A DNA stretch of 57,296 nucleotides from Clostridia bacterium (GTDB lineage Bacteria; Bacillota; Clostridia; Oscillospirales; CAG-272). Each line of letters opens with the position of its first letter. Within the stretch, counting starts at the first letter, position 1. The stretch covers positions 1 through 57,296 of the forward strand of contig JAQYLJ010000037.1 of the NCBI GenBank assembly GCA_028720145.1. Direction: 5' to 3'. The translations under genes were made by a program, and so were the position numbers. The notes beneath the pieces are model-generated. The model made no database searches. It was not told the origin of the DNA and saw nothing but the letters and a program-made list of their open reading frames with translations. Below, in pieces: positions 34,712 to 42,910 of the stretch.

Positions 34712-35434
34712 TTACAAAAAGAGCAACGGCAGTTCTTCCGCGGTCAAGTTTTCGGTTAAGGTGTCGAACGCCGTCCACGGTTTCTCCCGCGGCGGCAGGC
34801 AGGAAAACGAGACCCGCCCCCCGTGCGCGGGATGGGAAAACGCGAGGTACCCCGCGAAGAGCGCGAGCGGACAGCGGACGCGGCTCCCGTACTTCCCGTC
34901 TCCGAGGAGCGGGTGTCCCGCATACGAGAGTTGCGCGCGAATCTGATGGAACCGACCTGTCTCGAGTTTCACCGCCAAGAGGGTGGCGGGCGTCCCCTCT
35001 ACCGTCGCACAAGCGAGGGGGGCAGCGGAGAGAGTGGCGCGGCGAGCGCCCGTCGTCTCTTTCGTCACGACCTTTGCCCGTCCGAGTCGCGCGTCGCGCG
35101 TGAGATAATCGGTGCGGGAAAAGTTCTCGCGGATCTCGCCTGCGGCAATAGCGAAATAGATTTTCGTGAAGTCGCGGTCGTCCCCCTCTTCCCCGCTCGC
35201 GATGGCGCGGGAAAGCACCGACGCGGCTTTTTTCGTGCGGGCAAACACCATGATGCCACCCGTCACGCGGTCGAGCCGATGCACAGAGAACAGAGAGGAC
35301 TCTCCCTCTGAGAGAAGAGAGCACATATCGGGGGCGCCCGTCGGGTCCGACTCACTCGGCATCCCCGCGGGTTTCACCGCCACGACTATACTCTCATCTC
35401 GGTACAAAACCGAGGGAACTTGCGGTCTATCCAT
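34712..35434 (-). CDS. RluA-family pseudouridine synthase
   Basis: 240-residue enzyme that isomerises uridine in rRNA or tRNA. Catalytic Asp lies in HRLDRVTGGIMVFA, and the family motifs KPAGMPS (N-terminal), RFHQIRAQLSYAGHPLLGD and the closing ALFAGYLAFSHP are intact. The start is ATG 35434 (GAGG five bases upstream); a GTG two codons earlier overlaps the ribosome site. The target uridine is not predictable. It is a single-gene unit with its own terminator, divergent from the lipoprotein gene. Confidence 0.93.
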   Translation of the reverse strand: MDRPQVPSVLYRDESIVVAVKPAGMPSESDPTGAPDMCSLLSEGESSLFSVHRLDRVTGGIMVFARTKKAASVLSRAIASGEEGDDRDFTKIYFAIAAGEIRENFSRTDYLTRDARLGRAKVVTKETTGARRATLSAAPLACATVEGTPATLLAVKLETGRFHQIRAQLSYAGHPLLGDGKYGSRVRCPLALFAGYLAFSHPAHGGRVSFSCLPPREKPWTAFDTLTENLTAEELPLLFL

Positions 35435-35582
35435 AGTCACCTCAAAAATGTTCTGAAAAATGTTTGAAAAACGAAAACAGATGAAATTCCGTCAAAAAAA
35501 TCCACGCGGAAATCCTCGGTCGGGCGTTTTGTTTCTCTCCCCTGCGGAGATACTAAAGGCAAATCATAACCGAGGGACAATC

Positions 35583-36440
35583 ATGAAAATCATCCGACAG
35601 ATTTTGTCGCTCCTTCTATTCGCATCCGTTCTGGTCTTGTCTTCCTGCGGAATCCCGCTGAATCGGGACGAGGAAACAGAACTGCGCATCTACGCGAAAA
35701 CGGTGGCGGCGGACGATGTACACTCTCTGCTCGTGCTCGGTGACTCCATCGCGGCGCACTACGGAGTCAGCGAAGAAGAATCCTATGAAGCAAAACTGAC
35801 ACACAAACTCTCGGAGAGCGGAGAGACATGGGTCAGCACCAACTGGGGGGTGTCGGGGTACACCACGGGAGACCTCGTGACGCTCCTCCGACAAAAGCGC
35901 GAAAACGCGAGCGCACGGAAGATTCTCTCCGAGGCAGACCTCATCTGCATCAGCATCGGTGGGAACAACATTCTCGAATACGTCAGGCGAGCGGGTTACG
36001 AGGGGTTCCCCACCGCGACCGTTGCGAACATCCGCAAACTGCTACGGGCTTTTGAAGACGAGGCGGAGCCTATGAAAGTAGAGTTTCTCGCCGATTTGGA
36101 GGTCATTATGAAAGAGATAAAAGACCTCTCACCCCGCGCGACCGTTCTGATACAAAATATCCATAATGTGGCACGGGATGTCGAGGGGAATTTCCCTCTG
36201 TTCGGGGAGACGGCGACCGCGGCGAGTCTCCTCGAACCCGTCTTTGCCCCCCTCTTAAAACTGCTCGACGAGAACGCCGAGCGGCTGGGTTACACCGTCG
36301 CGGACACCTATTCCGCCTTTCGGGACTGCCCCGAAAAACGGCTCTTGCGCCGTGAGATGCTCCATCCGAATCCCGAGGGGCATACCCTAATTGCGGAAGT
36401 CCTCTATGACACCTATCTGAAAACCCGAAACCGCGCGTGA
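35583..36440 (+). CDS. SGNH/GDSL hydrolase lipoprotein
   Basis: 285-residue exported esterase or lipase. Lipoprotein signal with lipobox LSSC (Cys22). Nucleophile Ser55 in VLGDSIAAHYG, oxyanion residues in the NWGVSGYTTGD and GGNN blocks, and the terminal His261 in LHPNPEGH. The usual Asp three residues before that His is replaced by Glu (EMLH). It acts outside the membrane; the substrate could be acylated glycan or lipid. Start: ATG at 35583 behind GAGGG; the upstream in-frame extension lacks a ribosome site. Confidence 0.9.
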   Translation: MKIIRQILSLLLFASVLVLSSCGIPLNRDEETELRIYAKTVAADDVHSLLVLGDSIAAHYGVSEEESYEAKLTHKLSESGETWVSTNWGVSGYTTGDLVTLLRQKRENASARKILSEADLICISIGGNNILEYVRRAGYEGFPTATVANIRKLLRAFEDEAEPMKVEFLADLEVIMKEIKDLSPRATVLIQNIHNVARDVEGNFPLFGETATAASLLEPVFAPLLKLLDENAERLGYTVADTYSAFRDCPEKRLLRREMLHPNPEGHTLIAEVLYDTYLKTRNRA

Positions 36441-36443
36441 AAA

Positions 36444-36477
36444 AAGAATACTCCCGAAATAGGGGGAGTATTCTTTT
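36444..36477 (+). terminator. Bidirectional terminator between convergent genes
   Basis: 12-bp stem AAGAATACTCCC/GGGAGTATTCTT with an 8-base loop and T-tracts on both strands. It serves the lipoprotein gene and, in the other direction, DUF975. Confidence 0.9.
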
Positions 36478-36483
36478 GATTTT

Positions 36484-37095
36484 TTACGCGACGGTCGAGA
36501 CGCGGGTGCAGAGATCCTCGTAGAAGTTGGCGCGCGCCATCGAACGGTAGGCGTCTACCCAAAGGGTACCGACTCCGAAGCAGAGGGAGCCGACGATGTA
36601 CCAGCCGATGAACGAGATGTCGAGGCAGAAGAGCCGCCATTTGTGTCCGTCCATCATGCGGCGGGACTCGGTGATGCAATCGTTCGCCGAGAGGTCGGGG
36701 CGGTCGAGAGAGATGTAGTAACTCATCGCGTAGGAATAGGACTTGACAATCCCCGGAATCACGAACAGAAGCGACCAAAGGCATATAAAAATCTGGCTTA
36801 ATAGGCCGAGGATAATATGATTTCCTGCTCTCCCATCGGTGAAGCCGTAAAAAGTCTCACCGATATCGACCGGATGGGCATTATCCCGCACCTGTCTGAG
36901 ACATACGGCGGAAAGACCGATGGAAAGCGGTCCCATGAGAATCAGTGTCCCGATCCCGAAAGAGATGGGCGAGACAAAAGACAGAAGCGCCGAGACAATC
37001 AGGTCAACAACCAAGACCAAAAGCCACTTGTTGGCAAAAATGTTCCCGCCGAGCTGTGCTCTGGCGCGTGCGCGAAAATCGGATGCGGTCGGCAT
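36484..37095 (-). CDS. DUF975 family membrane protein
   Basis: 203 residues with about four to five membrane helices (LLVLVVDLIVSALLSFVS, then ILGLLSQIFICLWSLLFVIP, and IGWYIVGSLCFGVGTLWVDAY). The family signature IPGIVKSYSYAMSYYI is present. Function unknown. Start: ATG at 37095 with GGAGG eight bases upstream; a longer frame would begin inside the promoter. Monocistronic. Confidence 0.88.
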   Translation of the reverse strand: MPTASDFRARARAQLGGNIFANKWLLVLVVDLIVSALLSFVSPISFGIGTLILMGPLSIGLSAVCLRQVRDNAHPVDIGETFYGFTDGRAGNHIILGLLSQIFICLWSLLFVIPGIVKSYSYAMSYYISLDRPDLSANDCITESRRMMDGHKWRLFCLDISFIGWYIVGSLCFGVGTLWVDAYRSMARANFYEDLCTRVSTVA

Positions 37096-37125
37096 AAAAT
37101 AGTCCTCCAAATGTTTGTTATTTAC

Positions 37126-37154
37126 AGTATACACCGTTATCGGACAAAATGCAA
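37126..37154 (-). promoter_or_regulatory. Promoter of the DUF975 gene
   Basis: TTGCAT at 37154-37149, 17-base spacer, TATACT at 37131-37126. Confidence 0.65.
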
Positions 37155-37157
37155 GCG

Positions 37158-37183
37158 AAAGCCGCGGATTTCTCCGCGGCTTT
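37158..37183 (-). terminator. Terminator of the amino-acid ABC transporter operon
   Basis: 10-bp stem AAAGCCGCGG/CCGCGGCTTT, 6-base loop, directly after the ATPase stop. The T-tract on the minus strand is short (TTTCGCTTGCATTTT). Confidence 0.75.
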
Positions 37184-37189
37184 TCGGGG

Positions 37190-38065
37190 TTACAGGACGC
37201 AGCTCAAAAACTGCTGTGTACGCGGGTTCTGCGGATTCCCGAACACCTCTTCGGGGCTCCCCTCTTCGGCGATCACGCCGTCGTACATAAAGAGGACGCG
37301 ATCCGCGACCTCTCGAGCGAATCCCATCTCGTGGGTGACAATCAGCATGGTCATGCCGGTGTCCGCGACTTTTTTAATGAGGTCGAGAACCTCGCCGACC
37401 ATCTCGGGGTCGAGGGCGGAGGTCGGCTCGTCAAACAGCATGACGGTCGGCTCCATGGCGAGTGCGCGCACGATGGCAATCCGCTGTTTCTGCCCGCCCG
37501 AGAGGGTCGAGGGATAGGCATCGGCTTTATCGGTCAGACCTATCTTTTCGAGCAGTTCCATCGCCTTCTCGCGAGCTTCCCGCTTGATGTCCTCGGCGGT
37601 GGTCGTCACGGGCGCCTTCGCCTGTGGTTCCTTACGGGCGAGACGCCGAAAGAAGTTGGTGACAGGCAAAAAGAAATTTCTCGTCTTCGCCTTGCGTAAC
37701 CGCTTGGTCTGCAAATAGACCGGCGCGAGCATGATGTTTTCGAGGACGGTTTTGTTACTAAACAGATTGAACTGCTGAAAAACCATCCCGATCTTTTCCC
37801 GATGGACATTGATGTCGACGCGGGTATCGGCGATATCCACCCCGTCGAAGTAGATCGAGCCGCCCGTCGGGTCTTCCATACAGTTGAGACACCGCAGAAA
37901 AGTGGATTTCCCGCACCCGGAGGGACCGATGATGGCGATCTTCTCTCCGACTTTGACATCGAGATTCAGCCCTTTCAGCACCAGAGTGTCACCAAAAGAT
38001 TTTTCAAGTCCCTCGACCGAAAGAAGTACGCCTTCCGGCATATCGTGTGTCTTAATGGGTTCTTT
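37190..38065 (-). CDS. Amino-acid ABC transporter ATPase (GlnQ type) with an insertion
   Basis: 291 residues, against about 240-250 for GlnQ/ArtP relatives. Walker A GPSGCGKS at 48-55, Q-loop VFQQF at 96-100, signature LSGGQKQR at 189-196, then [12 protein letters not shown]-type Walker B and [12 protein letters not shown]. The extra length is a basic stretch at about 121-163 ([30 protein letters not shown]) between the Q-loop and the signature, in the helical subdomain that touches the permease. Start chosen as GTG 38065 with GGAGG ten bases upstream, which overlaps the permease end by 14 bases; ATG 38041 has no ribosome site. Arginine or a related amino acid is the likely cargo, judged from the operon's promoter. 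Confidence 0.9.
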   Translation of the reverse strand, partial: KEPIKTHDMPEGVLLSVEGLEKSFGDTLVLKGLNLDVKVGEKIAIIGPSGCGKSTFLRCLNCMEDPTGGSIYFDGVDIADTRVDINVHREKIGMVFQQFNLFSNKTVLENIMLAPVYLQTKRLRKAKTRNFFLPVTNFFRRLARKEPQAKAPVTTTAEDIKREAREKAMELLEKIGLTDKADAYPSTLSGGQKQRIAIVRALAMEPTVMLFDEPTSALDPEMVGEVLDLIKKVADTGMTMLIVTHEMGFAREVADRVLFMYDGVIAEEGSPEEVFGNPQNPRTQQFLSCVL

Positions 38066-38762
38066 CACTGCGCTGCAACCTCCTTTCGAGCATTTTGACA
38101 CCGAGACTGATGAGCATGACAAGAACAAGATATACAATCGCCATGGCGAAATACGGGATGAAATACTCATACCGTATGTTCCCGATCTCGGTGAAACACT
38201 TGGACAAATCCACCGCCGCGATGAAACTGACGACCGAGGTATCTTTTACCAGCGTGATAAACTCGTTCCCGAGTGTGGGCAATATGTTCTTGACCGCCTG
38301 CGGAATCACGATTTTCAGCATCGCCGTCCAGTACGGCAGTCCGACAGCGCGCCCTGCTTCGAGCTGCCCTGCGTCGACCGACTGAATCCCGCCGCGCATG
38401 ATTTCGGAGACATACGCGCCGCTGTTCATCCCGAAGATGATGATACAAATGGTCAGCGGTGCAATCGAGACATGCATGAGGGGGAACAGCACGAAGTTGG
38501 CAATCAAGAGTTGCACCACAATAGGGGTGCCGCGGAAGAACCCGACATAAACCGAGCAGATGCCGTTCAGAATCCGCGGGAGACGCTTGTACTTCGGCAT
38601 GACGCGCACGATGGCGATCAGGGTACCGATGACAATGCCGATGAGAAGTCCCGCGACGGCAATCAGGAGCGTATTGCGTAGCCCGACACCGACAACCCGT
38701 TTCCATCCGCCTTTTTTGAAGAACAGATCGATGAAGATCTGTAACCGTTTACCGAAACTCAT
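38052..38762 (-). CDS. Amino-acid ABC transporter permease (HisM/GlnP type)
   Basis: 236-residue permease with about five helices. The conserved region [19 protein letters not shown] followed by [20 protein letters not shown] is the family's EAA loop that docks the ATPase. [13 protein letters not shown] near residue 75 is also typical. Only one permease gene is present, so it probably works as a homodimer. It follows the binding-protein gene after a 68-base spacer that holds a hairpin. Confidence 0.94.
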   Translation of the reverse strand: MSFGKRLQIFIDLFFKKGGWKRVVGVGLRNTLLIAVAGLLIGIVIGTLIAIVRVMPKYKRLPRILNGICSVYVGFFRGTPIVVQLLIANFVLFPLMHVSIAPLTICIIIFGMNSGAYVSEIMRGGIQSVDAGQLEAGRAVGLPYWTAMLKIVIPQAVKNILPTLGNEFITLVKDTSVVSFIAAVDLSKCFTEIGNIRYEYFIPYFAMAIVYLVLVMLISLGVKMLERRLQRSERTH

Positions 38763-38782
38763 GTTTCCTCCGAACCGCGAGA

Positions 38783-38813
38783 GTATCCCTGCCGCATTCC
38801 GCCGCAGGGATAC
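38783..38813 (-). other. Intercistronic hairpin between binding protein and permease
   Basis: 10-bp stem GTATCCCTGC/GCAGGGATAC with an 11-base loop and no T-tract. Such hairpins commonly protect the upstream mRNA so that more binding protein than permease is made; that role is inferred. Confidence 0.6.
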
Positions 38814-38830
38814 CGCGTGTTTGATTTTGA

Positions 38831-39688
38831 TTAGCCGTTGATGGAGTTGGCGACCGCATTGGCGGGTCCGTTATCCACGATGACATAGTCGATCTGACCG
38901 TTCACCATCGCGTTGATAGCGAGGGCGACATAGTCGTAAGCCATTTTGGTGGCTTTGAGACCCGTGAACCCGTATCCGTCCGGATCATCGGCATCCCCTT
39001 CAATATAGATCTCACCGGTGGTGCCCTTCTGGCAACCGATCTTGGCGCTCGAAGTCAGAGCCGCGAGAATCGCCTCGACATCCTCTTTGGTCTTGCAATC
39101 GTCGAAAGTCTTATCATCTGCTTTCACGACCAGCACCTGTCCTGCATTGTAGTACGCGGTGGTGAAGTTGACGATCTCTGCCCGGGCGGGGGTCACGGAC
39201 AAGCCCGCCATCCCGATGTCACAGTTACCACTCTGAACCGACGGAACAACACCCTCAAACTGCATATCCTGAATGACGAGTTCTTTCCCGAGTTCCTGTG
39301 CGAGGTAATACGCAATCTCCATGTCGATGCCGGAATACTTCCCTTGTGCATCGACCATCTCAAACGGCTCGAAGCCGGTCGAGGTCGCGACCACGAGTTG
39401 GTCTTTGCTCGCATCGAGTGTGGCGGAGGTCACCGAGAGGGGTGTGCCGTTCCCGAAATAGTTGTTGCAAATCTGGTCGAACACACCGTTCGATTTGATC
39501 TTGGCGATAAAGGTGTTCACCTGGTCTTTCAGCGTGTTGTCCGCCTGATTGACGCAGAACGCGTACTCCTCTTCGGAGAGCGAAATGTCAATAACCTTGA
39601 CGACATCTTTATTGCCGCAGGACGCGAATGTGAATGCACCGATGACGAGCATCGCGGTGACTAAAAGCAGAGAGATAAGTTTTTTCAT
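38831..39688 (-). CDS. Circularly permuted amino-acid-binding lipoprotein (SBP family 3)
   Basis: 285-residue lipoprotein, lipobox TFASC with Cys24. Family-3 binding proteins normally start with a segment like LVVATSTGFEPFE and end with a strand-helix unit like EEYAIAV...ADGTYDKIYNKYFG. Here that terminal unit comes first: residues 30-80 read VKVIDISLSEEEYAF and AKIKSNGVFDQICNNYFG, and the normal start follows at 96-110. The protein stops at the point (IDYVIVDNGPANAVA) where a normal relative would continue into that unit. Ligand residues GMAGLSVTPARAE and GTTGE are kept. It is the first gene of the ABC operon. ATG at 39688 behind AAGGAAG. Confidence 0.92.
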   Translation of the reverse strand: MKKLISLLLVTAMLVIGAFTFASCGNKDVVKVIDISLSEEEYAFCVNQADNTLKDQVNTFIAKIKSNGVFDQICNNYFGNGTPLSVTSATLDASKDQLVVATSTGFEPFEMVDAQGKYSGIDMEIAYYLAQELGKELVIQDMQFEGVVPSVQSGNCDIGMAGLSVTPARAEIVNFTTAYYNAGQVLVVKADDKTFDDCKTKEDVEAILAALTSSAKIGCQKGTTGEIYIEGDADDPDGYGFTGLKATKMAYDYVALAINAMVNGQIDYVIVDNGPANAVANSING

Positions 39689-39721
39689 GGTTGATTTACT
39701 TCCTTGTTGTTTGATGGACTC

Positions 39722-39750
39722 ATTATAGTGCATAAAGATTCATTTGTCAA
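39722..39750 (-). promoter_or_regulatory. Consensus promoter of the amino-acid ABC operon
   Basis: TTGACA at 39750-39745, 17-base spacer, TATAAT at 39727-39722: both hexamers perfect. Such a strong promoter suggests control by a repressor. Confidence 0.9.
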
Positions 39751-39775
39751 CGGTTTTTATGAATTTTCATACATT
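39727..39775 (-). promoter_or_regulatory. Two ArgR-like (ARG) boxes at the ABC transporter promoter
   Basis: Minus strand: AATGTATGAAAATTCATA at 39775-39758 upstream of -35, and AATGAATCTTTATGCACT at 39744-39727 inside the spacer. Both fit the ARG-box pattern TGAAT-N4-ATTCA with about one core mismatch. A second-site cluster of the same type (ATGAATATTCAT at 39898-39909 and a longer palindrome 39904-39921) lies further upstream beyond the argH terminator. ArgR binding is an inference from motif shape. Confidence 0.55.
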
Positions 39776-39852
39776 TTGTATTTACTGTCACTTTTGGTAG
39801 GATTTCGCGCTTTTCCGTTGTGCAATCTGCATATATTTCTCACGAAATTAAA

Positions 39853-39881
39853 GAGTTCCGCGAGGAGAACCCGCGGAGCTC
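39853..39881 (-). terminator. Terminator of argGH
   Basis: 10-bp stem GAGTTCCGCG/CGCGGAGCTC (one G-T pair), 8-base loop, followed by TTTAATTT on the minus strand. Confidence 0.65.
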
Positions 39882-39897
39882 AAGTGTGAGTGCGGAG

Positions 39898-39921
39898 ATG
39901 AATATTCATTTTTAAATGAAT
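39898..39921. promoter_or_regulatory. AT-rich palindromes resembling ARG boxes, after argH
   Basis: ATGAATATTCAT (39898-39909) is a perfect palindrome and overlaps ATTCATTTTTAAATGAAT (39904-39921), nearly palindromic. They lie between the argH stop and its terminator, about 150-175 bases upstream of the transporter -35. This could be a distant ArgR site. The rest of the 39689-39998 intergenic region holds only the promoter, boxes and terminator listed. Confidence 0.4.
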
Positions 39922-39998
39922 AATTTTGTCTGTATATTTCGGTATGCGTAGGAAAGACGGTCGGGGGAAGACCATTCACGGGCACCGCCGCCATCACA

Positions 39999-41393
39999 TC
40001 ACTTCTCATTTCCTGTCGTCTGACCGATTTTCTCACGCACATAGGCGACCTGTGAGAGCACCGATGCGGGAGAGGTCCCGCCCTCGCTCGTCCGACGATC
40101 GACGCACGCTTCGAGGGTAATTGCATCGTAGAGGTCTTCCTCAAAAAGAGGCGACACCTCACGATACTTTTCAAGCGGCAAGTCGGTCAGGGTCTTCCCT
40201 TCCGCGATACAGGTTCGCACGAGTTCTCCGACCGCACGGTACGCATCGCGGAACGGCATGCCGCACGCGGTCAGGTAATCGGCGAGGTCGGTGGCGTTGA
40301 TGAACCCCGTCTCCGCCGCGCGGTGCATGGTCGCCTCGTGGACGGTCATGGTGGCGAGCATGGGGGTCATCACCGAAAGACAATTCACGACCGTGTCGAG
40401 CGCGTCGAAAATGCTCTCTTTATCCTCCTGCATATCCTTATTATAAGCAAGAGGAAGTCCTTTCATGGTGGTGAGGAGCGCCATGAGGTCGCCATAGACC
40501 CGCCCGCACTTCCCGCGGATGAGTTCCGCCATGTCGGAGTTCTTCTTCTGCGGCATGATGGAAGAGCCGGTGGTATAGGCGTCCGAGAGGGTGACAAACC
40601 CAAATTCCCAACTGCTCCAAAGCACGAGTTCCTCCGAGAGACGGGAGAGGTGCATCATGATGAGCGAGAGACAAGAGAGCGCTTCGAGACAGTAGTCTCT
40701 GTCCGAGACCCCGTCGAGACTGTTTTTCGTCACGCGGGAGAACGAGAGAATCTGCGCTTCGAGCTGCCTGTCGGTCGGGAAAGTCGTCCCCGCGAGAGCG
40801 CAACAGCCGATGGGCGACTCATCCATGCGGGCGAGGCAATCGGAAAGACGGCTGTCGTCCCGTAAGAACATCATGGCGTACGCCATCAGGTGATGCCCGA
40901 AGGTCACGGGCTGCGCCCTTTGGAGATGGGTATAGCCCGGCATGATGGTCGCGGCGTACTCTTCCCCGAGGTCGGAGAGCGTACCGAGCAGGGCGCGGAG
41001 TTGTTCTCGAATCCCGCCGAGCGTGTCTCGGAGGTAGAGTTTGAGGTCGAGCGTCACTTGGTCATTCCTGCTCCTTGCGGTATGCAGTTTCTTCCCGACC
41101 GTGCCGATCCGCTCGGTGAGTACCTCTTCGACGAACATATGGATATCTTCCGCCGCGGGGTCGGGCGTGAGCGCACCGTTTTCGAGGTCGGCGAGAATCC
41201 CCTCCAGCCCCAGCGTGATGGTCTTCGCCTCGTCTGCAGAAATGATGCCCGTCGCGGCGAGCATGGCGGCGTGCGCCATACTGCCCGTCAAGTCCTGCCG
41301 ATACATCCGCGCGTCAAACGAAATCGAGGACTGAAAATCGTCCGCCGTCTTATCGGTCGCGCCGCTCGTCCTGCCAGCCCACAGTTTTCTCAC
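39999..41393 (-). CDS. argH: Argininosuccinate lyase
   Basis: 464-residue cytoplasmic enzyme that splits argininosuccinate into arginine and fumarate, the last step of arginine synthesis. The superfamily signature GSSIMPQKKNSD is clear, along with HTARSRNDQV and GYTHLQRAQPVTFGHH. The start is GTG at 41393 six bases after GGGAGGG, giving the usual N-terminus (KLWAGRTSG); an upstream in-frame ATG lies far from any ribosome site. It follows argG by 58 bases. Confidence 0.97.
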   Translation of the reverse strand: MRKLWAGRTSGATDKTADDFQSSISFDARMYRQDLTGSMAHAAMLAATGIISADEAKTITLGLEGILADLENGALTPDPAAEDIHMFVEEVLTERIGTVGKKLHTARSRNDQVTLDLKLYLRDTLGGIREQLRALLGTLSDLGEEYAATIMPGYTHLQRAQPVTFGHHLMAYAMMFLRDDSRLSDCLARMDESPIGCCALAGTTFPTDRQLEAQILSFSRVTKNSLDGVSDRDYCLEALSCLSLIMMHLSRLSEELVLWSSWEFGFVTLSDAYTTGSSIMPQKKNSDMAELIRGKCGRVYGDLMALLTTMKGLPLAYNKDMQEDKESIFDALDTVVNCLSVMTPMLATMTVHEATMHRAAETGFINATDLADYLTACGMPFRDAYRAVGELVRTCIAEGKTLTDLPLEKYREVSPLFEEDLYDAITLEACVDRRTSEGGTSPASVLSQVAYVREKIGQTTGNEK

Positions 41394-41451
41394 TTTCTTC
41401 CCTCCCGAGAAAAGGGTTGCCCGACCTGAACAAATGGGCAACCCCCGTTTC

Positions 41452-42672
41452 TTATTGATTCTTCGCGTCCACCATCGCCTGCACCTTGATGGGCAGACCG
41501 TAGAGGTTGATAAACCCGGCGGAATCCTTCTGGTTATAATCGCTCTCCCCGAAGGTGGCGATCTCCTCGCTGTACAGCGAATAGTTGCTCCACACGCCCG
41601 CGGGAATGATATTTCCTTTATAGAGTTTGAGTTTGACCTTTCCCGTCACCCGTTCCTGCGTCTTATCGACAAACGCCGAGAGCGCCTCGCGGAGCGGGGT
41701 GAACCACTGCCCGTTATACACGAGTTCCCCAAATGTGACGGCGAGTTTCTCTTTCTCGTGCATGGTCATCTTATCGAGGCAGAGGGTCTCCAAAATGCTG
41801 TGCGCGCGGTAGAGCACCGTCCCGCCCGGGGTCTCGTACACCCCGCGGCACTTCATGCCGACCAAGCGGTTCTCGACAATGTCGATGATGCCGATGCCGT
41901 TCGCCCCGCCGATCTCGTTCAGGGCGAGGATGATTTCTTTCGCGCTCATGGGGGTGTCGTTCAGCGCGACGGGAATCCCCTTCTCAAAATCCAGCGTGAT
42001 ATAGGTCGGGGTATCGGGCGCGTCAATCGGGGAAACGCCCATTTCGAGGAATCCGGGTTTCTCGTACTGCGGCTCATTCCCCGTATCCTCGAGATCGAGC
42101 CCCTCGTGCGAGAGGTGCCAGAGGTTCTTATCCTTGGAATAACTGGTTTCTTTCGTGATTTTCAAGGGAATGTGGTGCGCCTCGGCATAGGCGATTTCCT
42201 CTTCCCGCGATTTGATATCCCATTCCCGCCACGGTGCGATCACGGGAATCTCGGGGGCAAAGTGTTTCAGCGCGAGTTCAAACCGCACCTGATCGTTCCC
42301 TTTCCCGGTACAGCCATGGACGATGGCATCCGCGCCCTCTTTCTTCGCGATTTCCGCGAGTCCCTTGGCGATGCACGGGCGGGCATGGCTCGTGCCGAGC
42401 AGATAGGTCTCGTACATGGCACCCGCTTTCAGACAGGGCATGATATACTCGTTGACATACTCCTCGGTCAGGTCGAGCACATACAGTTTGGACGCGCCGG
42501 TGGCGAGCGCCTTCTCTTCCAGTCCTTCGAGCTCATCCGCCTGCCCGACATTCCCCGACACGGCGATGACCTCGCACCCGGGGTAGTTCTCGTGCAGCCA
42601 CGGAATGATGATGGAAGTATCCAGTCCTCCCGAATAGGCGAGGACGACTTTTTTGATTTGTTTCTTTTCCAT
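41452..42672 (-). CDS. argG: Argininosuccinate synthase
   Basis: 406-residue enzyme joining citrulline and aspartate with ATP. The P-loop-like motif AYSGGLDTS is at 12-20, and [13 protein letters not shown] and [12 protein letters not shown] are further family markers. The start is ATG 42672, eight bases after GAGGG; a longer open frame upstream would include the promoter. It is the first gene of the argGH pair. ArgR-like boxes lie upstream of its consensus promoter, so repression by arginine is likely. Confidence 0.97.
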   Translation of the reverse strand: MEKKQIKKVVLAYSGGLDTSIIIPWLHENYPGCEVIAVSGNVGQADELEGLEEKALATGASKLYVLDLTEEYVNEYIMPCLKAGAMYETYLLGTSHARPCIAKGLAEIAKKEGADAIVHGCTGKGNDQVRFELALKHFAPEIPVIAPWREWDIKSREEEIAYAEAHHIPLKITKETSYSKDKNLWHLSHEGLDLEDTGNEPQYEKPGFLEMGVSPIDAPDTPTYITLDFEKGIPVALNDTPMSAKEIILALNEIGGANGIGIIDIVENRLVGMKCRGVYETPGGTVLYRAHSILETLCLDKMTMHEKEKLAVTFGELVYNGQWFTPLREALSAFVDKTQERVTGKVKLKLYKGNIIPAGVWSNYSLYSEEIATFGESDYNQKDSAGFINLYGLPIKVQAMVDAKNQ

Positions 42673-42706
42673 TGGGAAAACCCTCATTTCTCTTTTGTCG
42701 TGGTTG

Positions 42707-42735
42707 ATTATAATCGCTTCCACCAGGTAAGTCAA
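42707..42735 (-). promoter_or_regulatory. Promoter of argGH
   Basis: TTGACT at 42735-42730, 17-base spacer, TATAAT at 42712-42707. Confidence 0.85.
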
Positions 42736-42741
42736 GAGAAA

Positions 42742-42799
42742 AATGAATATTTTTTCATAATTTAAAGATTTTAAGTTCTGTTTGAGTGAATTATTCATT
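42742..42799 (-). promoter_or_regulatory. ArgR-like boxes upstream of argG
   Basis: ATGAATATTTTTTCAT at 42743-42758 fits TGAAT-N4-TTCA closely, and TGAATTATTCA at 42787-42797 is a shorter near-palindrome. Both lie directly upstream of the argG -35, where ArgR hexamers bind in other Firmicutes. Confidence 0.55.
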
Positions 42800-42841
42800 A
42801 AATTTTGAATAAATAAATGGTTTCATGTTCCGAAAAGCCGT

Positions 42842-42870
42842 AAAAAACGCGCCCGCAAGCAGGCGCGTTT
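42842..42870 (-). terminator. Terminator of the GH3/beta-helix operon
   Basis: 9-bp stem AAACGCGCC/GGCGCGTTT with an 8-base loop and a run of T on the minus strand (GCGTTTTTTA). Confidence 0.88.
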
Positions 42871-42910
42871 TCGGTGATTTAGGTGTTCTGTTTTGGGAAC
42901 CCCGCACAGT

